A DNA stretch of 64,000 nt from Parahaliea aestuarii. GTDB lineage: Bacteria > Pseudomonadota > Gammaproteobacteria > Pseudomonadales > Halieaceae. The stretch lies in the NCBI RefSeq assembly GCF_008064635.1, contig NZ_VRYZ01000001.1, positions 434,001 to 498,000 on the forward strand. The letters are read 5' to 3'. Made by a program: the position numbers and the translations under genes. Positions 50,324 to 57,802 of the stretch are shown one piece after another. The notes beneath the pieces are model-generated. The model saw only the letters and a program-made list of their open reading frames with translations. It had not been told where the DNA came from and searched no databases. Within the stretch, counting starts at the first letter, position 1, and each line of letters begins with the position of its first letter.

Positions 50324-51571
50324 ATGCAGGTTATGGCGGAACGGAAACCCCTCACCCACGCCCGGCAGGCGGAAACCGCCAAGCCCGAGTCCAGGCCCTA
50401 TACCCTGAATGCAGGAGACGGGCTATTCCTCAAGGTGATGCCCAACGGCACCAAAAAGTGGATGTGGCGCTACTTCTTCCTGAAGAAGGCCAAGTCCCTG
50501 TCTTTGGGCCTGTATCCCGCTGTGGGCCTTGCTGAGGCCAAGGAGGCCCGGGACGCTGCTCGTAAGCTGTTGGCCCGTGGTGAAGACCCCAGCCAGCGCA
50601 GAAAGGAAGAAAAGGCTGCGACGCTCTCCGCACATGAGAATAATTTCAAGGCGGTGGCGGAAATGTGGCTGTCGCGACAGACTGACAAGGCCGAATCCAC
50701 CCGAAAGAAGTCCGCCTGGCTGCTCAGTTTCCCCATAGCCGATTTTGGCGACCGCCCGATCACGGCGGTCACGCCAAAGATGGTGCTGGATACCTGCAGA
50801 AAGTACGAGAGCCAGGACAAGCTCGAGACGGCCAAACGGATAAGAGTTAAGTGCAGCCAGGTGTTTCGCTTCGCAGTTGCCTCAGGAATCGCTGAGAGTG
50901 ACCCTACGAGGGATATTAACGATGCACTGAAGCCCCCCCAGGTCAAACATCGGGCTGCGATCACTGACCCAGCCAAGGTTGGTCAGTTGCTTTTGGATAT
51001 AGACGCCTACTCGGGCACACCGCAGGTCATTGCTGCTCTCAAACTGTCACCTTTGATCTTTGTCAGGCCCGGGGAGCTGAGATCTGCTCGTTGGGAAGAT
51101 GTTGACCTCGACGCAGCGGAATGGCGCTACACCCCGTCAAAGACCCAAAACCAGACCGGTGTAAACCTGATTGTCCCACTATCCCGGCAGGCTGTGGCAA
51201 TCCTCGAGGCTTTGAAGCCGGTCACCGGAGCGAGGGAGTTTGTCTTCTTTAACTATGGGAAAGAAAGACACCTTTCGGAAGGGGCGGTGCTCAGTGCCCT
51301 TCGGCGCATGGGCTATGACGGCGATACGATGTCGGGGCATGGTTTCCGCGCATTGGCCAAAACCATCATGCTGGAAGCGCTGAAACTACCGGACCAGTAT
51401 ATCGAGCTCCAGTTAGGCCACCGTATAAAAGACCCGAATGGCGGCGCGTACCACCGGGCAAAATTTTTGGACGACAGGAAGCAGATGATGCAGACATGGG
51501 CTGATTATCTGGACACTCTGAAAGCACAGGCTGACGGTGAGAATGTGGTGGTGGGCCAGTTTCGTCAATAA
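50324..51571 (+). CDS. int: Tyrosine-type site-specific integrase (P4-like, DUF4102 N-terminus)
   Basis: 415 aa (ATG 50333 is an alternative, neither has a clear ribosome site). N-terminal arm-binding domain: YTLNAGDGLFLKVMPNGTKKW, RYFFLKKAKSLSLGLYPAVG and AEAKEARDAARKLLARGEDP. Core SAM-like domain in the middle. Catalytic residues: Arg in FVRPGELRSARWEDVD (about 248), HGFR (about 340-343), LGH, and the nucleophile Tyr in GGAYHRAKFLDDR (about 375). It drives integration and, with AlpA-type help, excision at tRNA-Leu. Confidence 0.93.
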   Translation: MQVMAERKPLTHARQAETAKPESRPYTLNAGDGLFLKVMPNGTKKWMWRYFFLKKAKSLSLGLYPAVGLAEAKEARDAARKLLARGEDPSQRRKEEKAATLSAHENNFKAVAEMWLSRQTDKAESTRKKSAWLLSFPIADFGDRPITAVTPKMVLDTCRKYESQDKLETAKRIRVKCSQVFRFAVASGIAESDPTRDINDALKPPQVKHRAAITDPAKVGQLLLDIDAYSGTPQVIAALKLSPLIFVRPGELRSARWEDVDLDAAEWRYTPSKTQNQTGVNLIVPLSRQAVAILEALKPVTGAREFVFFNYGKERHLSEGAVLSALRRMGYDGDTMSGHGFRALAKTIMLEALKLPDQYIELQLGHRIKDPNGGAYHRAKFLDDRKQMMQTWADYLDTLKAQADGENVVVGQFRQ

Positions 51572-51670
51572 TTGAATCACTGCGTAGAGCGTAGTCGTAA
51601 CCTCCGAGCAGTCGCGAGGTTGGCTGCTTGGTGCAGCAACTTTTCATTGCGGGCACAGCGGGAGGTGCGT

Positions 51671-52453
51671 ATGGGCGAGAAACGGTTGCCTGATCCATCG
51701 TTTTTCACAATCGAGCAATTAGCCGAGTATTGGAGGGTCCCAGGCGCTACGGTCGCGGACTATCTGATGGAGCAACACCTAAGGCCAGCACTCAGACCGG
51801 CTGACCCTCCACATGTTCATGCTCTAGATATTTCCCTGACGCTGCAAACGGACGAGGATGATTGGACTAGCGGCCACGAATTGCCAATACGCATGCATAC
51901 GGCAATCAGCGCCCGAGTTTCGGGTGCTCCAATTGCTCCCTCGGAGTGGGTGTATTTCGACCTGACTAGCGCCACGGCAATGAGTAGAGATGACTCCAAA
52001 GAGCTTTATGCGGTGCTATCAACACGTCGGGCCGTCGATGAGGAAGCGACTGAAAGACTGTTGAGCGCGCCCTTCATGCTCTTTGACGGAAGACCGGTAG
52101 AGGTTTTGGTGGAGGTTCTTCTGGGCGTCGCTGACCCCACCCCTGACTACCTCGACGAAATTTGGATTGATAGCACTGCAACCTTCATCATTCCGTTAGA
52201 GGAGGTGAGACGTTTTGAGACCAACCGGGGCGCCGATATATTCCACACCATTAAACCTGAAACACAACAGGCCTGGCTGGTGAATCGTTTGGAAAGGGCC
52301 GGGGTAGATCCTAAGGCAGTGCCTCGACAGCGGGGAGGTAAGCGCGGGCTGAAAGCCGAGATGAAATCCGCTGCGCTTCAGGAGCGCCCTGACCTGTTCA
52401 CTTCAGACTCATTTGACCATGTATGGAAAAAGCTACCTAAGATAGATCCGTAA
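51671..52453 (+). CDS. Hypothetical protein of the integrated element
   Basis: 260 aa from ATG 51671, GGAGGTGCGT directly before it. The N-terminus has an HTH-like segment (FFTIEQLAEYWRVPGATVADYL, residues about 10-32 in two parts). The middle is an alpha/beta region of no recognised fold and the C-terminus is basic (RQRGGKRGLKAEMKSAALQE). A hairpin-forming stretch lies in the 99 bp after int. It could be a regulator. Base composition is lower in GC than the upstream chromosome. Confidence 0.6.
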   Translation: MGEKRLPDPSFFTIEQLAEYWRVPGATVADYLMEQHLRPALRPADPPHVHALDISLTLQTDEDDWTSGHELPIRMHTAISARVSGAPIAPSEWVYFDLTSATAMSRDDSKELYAVLSTRRAVDEEATERLLSAPFMLFDGRPVEVLVEVLLGVADPTPDYLDEIWIDSTATFIIPLEEVRRFETNRGADIFHTIKPETQQAWLVNRLERAGVDPKAVPRQRGGKRGLKAEMKSAALQERPDLFTSDSFDHVWKKLPKIDP

Positions 52454-52464
52454 CGTAGGCAACC

Positions 52465-52510
52465 ACCGTGGGCAAAACTTGCCCAGGTGCCCACGTAGAC
52501 TGCCCACGGT
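52465..52510. promoter_or_regulatory. Cluster of TGCCCA(C) motifs upstream of alpA
   Basis: The outer pair ACCGTGGGCA (52465-52474) and TGCCCACGGT (52501-52510) is a perfect 10-bp inverted repeat. Inside, TGGGCAA-AAC-TTGCCCA (52469-52485) is a second dyad and TGCCCAC recurs at 52488-52494. Four copies of TGCCCA in 42 bp, 53 bp before the alpA start, suggest an operator. Confidence 0.65.
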
Positions 52511-52562
52511 AGCTGCGCGCAACAATCCGCCGTAAATCCACTGACCACCACGGAGTTACGGC

Positions 52563-52781
52563 ATGAACCACCCCCCTAAACTTGGCCCTGTCGAACTATG
52601 GCGCATGAAGCGCTTGGAGGAGACAACTGGCCTGAAACAATCCCGACTGTACGAGCTTGTCTCTGAAGGTGCTTTCCCGCCGCCGGTGAAGCTGGGTCGG
52701 GCTAGCGCCTGGGTTTCTACCGAAGTACAGCAATGGATCGCAGATCGCATTGCTGAACGTGATGGAGGGACCCCGGAATGA
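52563..52781 (+). CDS. alpA: AlpA-family HTH regulator / excisionase-like
   Basis: 72 aa, complete. WRMKRLEETTGLKQSRLYEL then EGAFPPPVKLGRASAWVSTEVQQWI is the AlpA/MerR-like winged HTH, as in P4-family satellites and many integrative islands. AlpA-type proteins activate int or act as recombination directionality factor. The stop overlaps the primase ATG (ATGA), so it heads the replication operon. Confidence 0.9.
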   Translation: MNHPPKLGPVELWRMKRLEETTGLKQSRLYELVSEGAFPPPVKLGRASAWVSTEVQQWIADRIAERDGGTPE

Positions 52782-53683
52782 ATCAGATCTCCAGTACCTC
52801 CGGGGCAGACCCAGTACGCAGCTTTGCTGACGCGGTATTTAGTGAAATCGGGGCCGTGCTTGATCCGGTCCCGGATGGAAAGATTCACCGTTTCGATTGC
52901 CCGCATGGCAAGAAGGGTAACAAAGCCGGCTGGTACGCTCTATTCCTGGATCAGAATCCCGGAGGTGTCTTCGGCAACTGGCGCACGGGTGTAACGCGTA
53001 CCTGGCGCCATGACCATGGGGATCCGGTCGGGTTTTCGGAATTCTCAACCACCAGCTCGGCGATCGAGGCCGCTAATCGCAAACGCGAACTGGAACGGAC
53101 CCGCGCACGGGCAGGCGCCGCATGCATGGCGAAAGGTCTCTGGCGGAAGGCTGGCATGGCTACCACCGCTCACCCCTATCTCCAGAAGAAAAACATTCCC
53201 GCGTTTTGCCTTCGTCAACTCGGTGACCGTCTGCTGATCCCGCTGCGCACGGTGACGGGTGAGATGGTTAATCTCCAGCAAATATATCCCGATGGCACCA
53301 AACGGTTTCTGAAGGGAGGCCAGTTGTCGGGAACCTTTGCACTGTTCGGTCGTGAGCTGCCGATGACTGGCGATCTGTATATCTGCGAGGGCTGGGCGAC
53401 AGCGGCGACCATAGCTTGCACACTCCGTCTGCCCGTTGTGGCTGCCATGACTGCTGGCAACCTGAATAAGGTTGCGAATGCTATCCGTGCCATCCATCCC
53501 GCGCTAACCCTGGTGATTGCCGCCGACGATGACCACGCTACGCACGGTAACCCCGGGATGACCCAGGCCGCGGAGGCGGCTCGTGCGGTAAATGGTGTAA
53601 TGACCTGGCCTACTACTTGCCGGCAAAAGGGCTGCACCTGCACAGACTTCAATGATGTCGCCAACTGCAGGAGGGTGCCCTGA
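52778..53683 (+). CDS. Toprim-domain primase-like protein
   Basis: 301 aa. N-terminal segment with FDCPHGKKGNKAGWYALFLD resembles a zinc-finger-type primase head in which cysteines are partly lost. Toprim fold: DLYICEGWATAATIA (catalytic Glu, about residue 205) and LVIAADDDHATHGNPG (DxD, about 247-250). CRQKGCTCTDFNDV near the C-terminus is common in satellite and phage primases. Likely makes primers for element replication together with the DUF3987 protein. Its last base is shared with the first base of the next ATG. Confidence 0.87.
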   Translation: MNQISSTSGADPVRSFADAVFSEIGAVLDPVPDGKIHRFDCPHGKKGNKAGWYALFLDQNPGGVFGNWRTGVTRTWRHDHGDPVGFSEFSTTSSAIEAANRKRELERTRARAGAACMAKGLWRKAGMATTAHPYLQKKNIPAFCLRQLGDRLLIPLRTVTGEMVNLQQIYPDGTKRFLKGGQLSGTFALFGRELPMTGDLYICEGWATAATIACTLRLPVVAAMTAGNLNKVANAIRAIHPALTLVIAADDDHATHGNPGMTQAAEAARAVNGVMTWPTTCRQKGCTCTDFNDVANCRRVP

Positions 53684-55155
53684 TGGCTCACTCCAATCTG
53701 GCGCAGGACCTGCGACCCAAGCCCACGCCCCATGATCTTGAGCTGCCTACCCTGCCCGACGTGATCGACCGGGCAGGTTATCCACTGGAGGCACTGGGGG
53801 AGCTATTGGGTAGTACCGCCCGCGCTATCGCCACCACCATGCAGGCGCCGCCCGAGATCGCCGCCCAGGCTGTGCTATCTGTCGCTGCCTTCGCAGCGCA
53901 AGACAAGGCCGATGTAGTGATGGACGGGCGCATTTATCCGCTTTCGCTGTTCATGCTGACCGTGGCGGAATCCGGTGACCGTAAAAGTGCGTGTGATCGA
54001 GTGGCCAGCCGCCCCCTGGAGCAATGGCAACGGGAACGCGCCCTGGACTACCGCGCCGAGCTCAAGCAATACCACGATGAAAAGGCTGTCTATGACGCTA
54101 CCCACCGGCAGCTAGTCAACGACAAGAAAAAGACGCCCGGGGAGAAGGCCATAGCGCTAGCCGGGCTGGTACCGCCGGTGGTGCCGCCTGAGCCTATTGT
54201 GATTGCCCAGGAACCCACCCTGGAGGGTTTGCAACGTTCATTCCGTCGCGGCAGGCCCAGTCAAGCCCTGTTCAGCGATGAGGGCGGGCAGTTCTTTGGT
54301 GGGCATGCGATGAGTCCCGACAACGCCCTGAAAACCATTGCGGGACTGTCAAAGTACTGGGATGGCGCCGCGATATTTCGCACCCGCGCCGCGGATGGTG
54401 AAACGTCTGCAATGTTCGGGCGCCGGCTGTCTATTCACCTGCAAGTGCAACCCCGTGTCGCTGCTGGTGTGCTGTCGGATCGAATGCTGTTGGAACAGGG
54501 ACTGTTGGCCCGCTTCTTGGTCGCCGAGTCTCGCACTCTGGCCGGATCGCGCCTATACAAGCCGGAGGACGCCAACCAGCACCCCGCTGTGGTCCGCTTC
54601 CACCAGCGTATTGTCGAGTTGTTGGAGTATGAACCTTGCACCGGTGAGGATGGCGGCCTGGAGTTACCACAACTGCGCCCCGACGATAACGCTACCGCCC
54701 TGTGGGTGGACAGCTATAACCGCACGGAGGTGGCCCAGGCACGGGGGGCGCTGTTGGAGATCGTCAAGCCTGATGCCAGCAAGGCCGCTGAACAGGCCTT
54801 GCGCCTTGCAGGAGTGTTCGCCGTCCTGGAGGAGACCCAAGCTATTACACAGGAGCAAATGGGTCGCGCATGGAACCTGGCTACTTACTACCTGCAAAAC
54901 GCCCTGCGGGCCGCACAATTGGCAGAACAGGATCACGCCCACCGGCAGGCCCGTGAGCTGTTGGATTGGCTGAAGGCCGAACCGGGCGCCCGGGCAACGA
55001 TAGATCACATGCAAAAGCGACTGCCCCTCAAGCTGCGCAAAAAGGTGGCTGACCTGCGGGCATTGTTGGCGCTCCTGGAGGGCGCCGCCGCAGTGCGTGT
55101 GATTGGACATAACGCACGTGGCCTTGGGAGCGCCTGGGAGGTAGTGCCGGGATGA
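53683..55155 (+). CDS. DUF3987 (YfjI-like) protein, helicase/ATPase-like
   Basis: 490 aa. The motif MLTVAESGDRKSACDRV (about residues 88-104), with SGDRKS as a P-loop-like element, and DEGGQFFGGHAMSPDNALKTI (Walker-B-like Asp/Glu, in two parts) are typical of DUF3987 proteins, which follow primases on integrative elements and are taken to be replicative helicases or their loaders. The C-terminal region is helical with a winged-helix-like end. Overlaps the next gene by 4 nt. Confidence 0.85.
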   Translation: MAHSNLAQDLRPKPTPHDLELPTLPDVIDRAGYPLEALGELLGSTARAIATTMQAPPEIAAQAVLSVAAFAAQDKADVVMDGRIYPLSLFMLTVAESGDRKSACDRVASRPLEQWQRERALDYRAELKQYHDEKAVYDATHRQLVNDKKKTPGEKAIALAGLVPPVVPPEPIVIAQEPTLEGLQRSFRRGRPSQALFSDEGGQFFGGHAMSPDNALKTIAGLSKYWDGAAIFRTRAADGETSAMFGRRLSIHLQVQPRVAAGVLSDRMLLEQGLLARFLVAESRTLAGSRLYKPEDANQHPAVVRFHQRIVELLEYEPCTGEDGGLELPQLRPDDNATALWVDSYNRTEVAQARGALLEIVKPDASKAAEQALRLAGVFAVLEETQAITQEQMGRAWNLATYYLQNALRAAQLAEQDHAHRQARELLDWLKAEPGARATIDHMQKRLPLKLRKKVADLRALLALLEGAAAVRVIGHNARGLGSAWEVVPG

Positions 55156-55688
55156 ATCTGGCGGAGATACTGGGGCTGAAAACGTGGAATCCGCAGCCAC
55201 CCCCTGCGGAAACTGCGGATTCTGCGGAAACCGCACAACCACGAGACTCGGAGATTCCGCAGACCCCAGCGGAAAACTGCGGAAAAGAGCCCGCGGCACA
55301 CGGAATCCGCAGAAACCCGCAATCACCTGAGGAAAGCGAAACCCGCACCATTACTGGGGTACAAGCGAAATCCGCAAATCCGCACAATCCGCAGACCCTG
55401 CCGGGGGTCACGGAGCAGGCGCTGCCTGTCACCCGGGAGCACTTCAACAGCCAGGGAGTCTACCTGCTGGCCGATGACCTTGCTTACCTGCGCTGGCACC
55501 TGCCGACGGGAACTTCTGCCCGCAATGCTGCCGTGCGCGAGTACGTACGCCGCTGGCATGAAGCAATGGAAGGGGAGCCGGTAGAGTACCGGAAGGACAA
55601 TGCCGGGAGGCGAGCTGCTAACACCTGGTTGCGCTCGCAGTATCACTTAAGGGGTGCAAACAGGGCTGACAGAAAGGTTGAGTTATGA
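55152..55688 (+). CDS. Hypothetical element protein with iteron-bearing N-terminal half
   Basis: 178 aa. Residues 1-85 are low complexity (Pro, Glu, Asn, Ser), encoded by DNA full of TCCGCA/TGCGGA copies. Residues 95-178 look folded and helical (VYLLADDLAYLRWHLPTGT, AAVREYVRRWHEAM, AANTWLRSQY), a pattern common in small proteins after DUF3987 genes. Start overlaps the DUF3987 stop (ATGA) and its own stop overlaps the next ATG. The N-terminal half may exist mainly to carry the DNA repeats. Confidence 0.65.
   Translation: MNLAEILGLKTWNPQPPPAETADSAETAQPRDSEIPQTPAENCGKEPAAHGIRRNPQSPEESETRTITGVQAKSANPHNPQTLPGVTEQALPVTREHFNSQGVYLLADDLAYLRWHLPTGTSARNAAVREYVRRWHEAMEGEPVEYRKDNAGRRAANTWLRSQYHLRGANRADRKVEL
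55190..55393. repeat. Iteron-like cluster of TCCGCA / TGCGGA
   Basis: Ten exact copies in 204 bp: TCCGCA at 55190, 55256, 55306, 55371, 55379 and 55388; TGCGGA at 55205, 55214, 55223 and 55278. Near copies (CCCGCA, ACCGCA) fill gaps. Relative to the gene reading frame they fall in all three phases, so protein repetition does not explain them. Runs at 55205/55214/55223 and 55379/55388 are spaced exactly 9 bp. Placed right after primase and helicase genes, this is a candidate replication origin. Confidence 0.7.
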
Positions 55689-56101
55689 CAAGTCCAGCGC
55701 TAACGCACAAACAGATGATATTTGTGGAGACCTATATTCAGAACGGAGGGAACGGCACCGCTGCAGCCCGGGCAGCTGGATATAGGGGGACAGCCGCCAC
55801 CCTTGGGGCCGTTGCGCACGAAAACCTGAAAAAACCTAATATTCAATCCGAGATTTCCCGCCGGCAGAAGGAAATCCGCCATCAACTGGAGATTTCGACT
55901 CAGGCAAAGCGAGAGCAGTTATGGGCAATCGCCCAAGAGGCGGCCAGTCTGCACGAGGTGAATCGCCTGGTTGAGGAATCGACGATGCAGGACGGTGTAG
56001 TCGTAAGGACCATTACCGTTGTCTTGACGCCATTTGATCCCAAAGTGGCTATCAGAGCCATCCATGAACTAAACCTGATGGATGGCGATTGCCCCGGTTA
56101 A
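55685..56101 (+). CDS. Terminase small-subunit-like protein
   Basis: 138 aa. The opening LTHKQMIFVETYIQNGGNGT then AAARAAGYRGTAATLGAVAHENLKKPNIQSEI is the DNA-binding HTH of phage small terminases (Terminase_2 type). C-terminus (VAIRAIHELNLMDGDCPG) also fits. No large terminase is present, as in phage satellites that redirect helper packaging. Last gene of the overlapping 52563-56101 operon. Confidence 0.8.
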   Translation: MTSPALTHKQMIFVETYIQNGGNGTAAARAAGYRGTAATLGAVAHENLKKPNIQSEISRRQKEIRHQLEISTQAKREQLWAIAQEAASLHEVNRLVEESTMQDGVVVRTITVVLTPFDPKVAIRAIHELNLMDGDCPG

Positions 56102-56194
56102 CCTCAATCGGCCGTGGCTCCATCGACATTCTTCGAACCGTTGTTCAAATAGTGATCAGGTCAGGCAGCTGGAATCTGCCCTTGCTGTCGGCTA

Positions 56195-56247
56195 ATCGGT
56201 CCAGATCGGCAGAGATCGGTTTACATCAGCAGAATTGATCGTATAGT
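56195..56247 (+). promoter_or_regulatory. Sigma-70-like promoter with phased repeats upstream of the BREX operon
   Basis: TTTACA (56220-56225) and TATAGT (56242-56247) are separated by 16 bp. Directly upstream ATCGG occurs at 56195, 56205 and 56215, exactly 10 bp apart, so on one face of the helix; the last abuts the -35. GATCG appears again at 56237 in the spacer. The layout suggests a regulator site, perhaps for the HTH protein at 56345. Confidence 0.65.
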
Positions 56248-56344
56248 TTGTTGTGTTTTCTTGGGTAGAGCGCTACCTGTTCCCGCTGGGCGTGCTGGTG
56301 TCAGGCACATGGCTCGTCCCATTTATTTACCCGGAGCTTGATAA

Positions 56345-56557
56345 ATGGCCGAGATGGAAGATCGCTGGTTATCGATCAGCGAGATCTGTACCCACCTTGG
56401 GGTCAGCAATGACACTGTGTACAAGTGGATCGACAAGCATGACATGCCGGCTCACCGTATGGGTCGGCTCTGGAAATTCAAGAAAGACGAAGTAGATGAG
56501 TGGGTGAAGGCGGGTGGAGCCGCTGAGACCTTGCAACGGAACCCTGATCGCGAATGA
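56345..56557 (+). CDS. Excisionase/MerR-like HTH protein heading the BREX operon
   Basis: 70 aa. WLSISEICTHLGVSNDTVYKW then PAHRMGRLWKFKKDEVDEWV is the helix-turn-helix of the excisionase (Xis)/MerR-like domain family. CCGGAG lies upstream of ATG 56345. Its stop overlaps the brxA start (ATGA). It is smaller than and unlike the WYL-type BrxR repressors. A role in controlling the operon, through the phased repeats, is inferred. Confidence 0.85.
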   Translation: MAEMEDRWLSISEICTHLGVSNDTVYKWIDKHDMPAHRMGRLWKFKKDEVDEWVKAGGAAETLQRNPDRE

Positions 56558-57168
56558 GCAATGACAAATACTTGATGTCATTCACCGTTGGTGGGTTGTT
56601 CCATCGCGAGTCCCTATTGCTCTCCAGCCAGTTCTTCGAGCTGGGTGATTGGGACATTGTCCGTAAGAGGGTCACCGCTGAAAACCTGTTACAGGCCAGG
56701 ACGGTGAGTGCTCTCAAGCGCAGTTGCCGCGAGGCTGTCTTTCGCCTCAGGACGTTAACTGAAAAGGAACTTGAATTCCTTGTTGAGGGAAGCCATCAGG
56801 AGCAAGGCTATTTACTATGGATCGCTATTTGCCGCCGGTACAAATTTGTCGCTGAATTCGCCGTCGAGGTACTTCGAGAAAGCTTTCTCACCTTAAAAAA
56901 TGACCTGACTTATGAAGATTTTGATTCCTTTTTTAACCGGAAATCCGAGTGGCATTTGGAGCTGGAAAAGATCACACCGGCTACACGAGGAAAATTGCGG
57001 CAGGTCCTGTTCAGGATGCTCCGCGAGGCAGATCTACTAACGGCCGGTAACATGATACAAGCGGCCATGCTTAGCCCGGGGCTATTGGAACTGATCTATC
57101 AAGCCAACCGCGGAGAAGTATTGTACTTTCCTGTCTTTGAATCTGAACTCACGGAGGTGAAGCGGTGA
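56554..57168 (+). CDS. brxA: BREX protein BrxA (DUF1819)
   Basis: 204 aa, normal size for the family. SFTVGGLFHRESLLLSSQFF at the start, then NLLQARTVSALKRSCREAVF and FVAEFAVEVLRESFLTL, with KLRQVLFRMLREADLL near the end: all conserved DUF1819 features. BrxA is a small helical DNA-binding protein of BREX defence. It overlaps both neighbours by 4 nt (ATGA before, GTGA after). Base composition is clearly AT-richer than the chromosome to the left. Confidence 0.92.
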   Translation: MSNDKYLMSFTVGGLFHRESLLLSSQFFELGDWDIVRKRVTAENLLQARTVSALKRSCREAVFRLRTLTEKELEFLVEGSHQEQGYLLWIAICRRYKFVAEFAVEVLRESFLTLKNDLTYEDFDSFFNRKSEWHLELEKITPATRGKLRQVLFRMLREADLLTAGNMIQAAMLSPGLLELIYQANRGEVLYFPVFESELTEVKR

Positions 57169-57776
57169 CGCAAGATATAGCTCGGTTGCCGATGCAAGAC
57201 CGATTTCAACATCTCCTTGCTGTCATCTCAGGTCAGCGGTTTCTGAACAAGCAAGGCCTTGGAAACGAGGTTCCGTTTTTCATCTGTCCCTTCAAACCTG
57301 AAGAGGCTGTTGAAATGGAGCGGCTCCAGCGGCAATTGATTAATCGCCTTGAACAGGTCGGTGTCCGCGTTCTGGAAATCAATCTGTACGACCTTTCGAT
57401 AGAAATCCTCAAAGAGCGAGACATCTGGGAGCAGATTCTCGAAATGGAGAATTCGGTCACCAAAGAGCAACTTAAGGAGCTTTTGCAGGGGGTGCTGGAT
57501 CCCGCAGCACACCTTGTGCCAGCTATTGCGGCCAGGTTGGAAAGTACCGGGTTTGAGGTTCTTTTTCTGTCCGGCGTAGGCGAAGTATTCCCTTATATTC
57601 GCTCGCACAACGTCTTGAACAACTTGCAGAGAGCTGCCAAAGAAAAGCCGACTGTCATGTTTTTCCCGGGTGACTACGGTCACTCGCTTGAGTCGGGTGC
57701 ATCGCTCGATCTGTTCGGGAAACTGCACGACGACAAGTACTACCGAGCATTCAATATCTTCCACTGTGAAGCCTGA
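57165..57776 (+). CDS. brxB: BREX protein BrxB (DUF1788)
   Basis: 203 aa, GTG start 57165 inside the end of brxA with GGAGGTGA before it. Features: RFQHLLAVISGQRFLNKQGL, PFFICPFKPEEAVEMERLQ, HNVLNNLQRAAKEKPTVMFF and PGDYGHSLESGASLDLFGKL followed by DDKYYRAFNI, the conserved DUF1788 ending. BrxB is needed for BREX activity; its mechanism is not settled. 26 bp separate it from brxC. Confidence 0.92.
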   Translation: MTQDIARLPMQDRFQHLLAVISGQRFLNKQGLGNEVPFFICPFKPEEAVEMERLQRQLINRLEQVGVRVLEINLYDLSIEILKERDIWEQILEMENSVTKEQLKELLQGVLDPAAHLVPAIAARLESTGFEVLFLSGVGEVFPYIRSHNVLNNLQRAAKEKPTVMFFPGDYGHSLESGASLDLFGKLHDDKYYRAFNIFHCEA

Positions 57777-57802
57777 TACCAATTACACGAGCCGAGGGAA
57801 GC

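Noticed and set aside
51572-51670. Possible terminator or small RNA between int and the next gene
   Set aside because: Short hairpins (AACCTC...GAGGTT and GCTGC...GCAGC) are visible but lack a T-tract, and nothing else supports a transcript.
55190-55393. Iteron cluster considered as a CRISPR array
   Set aside because: Units are only 6 bp, irregularly spaced and in both orientations, without spacers; no cas genes.
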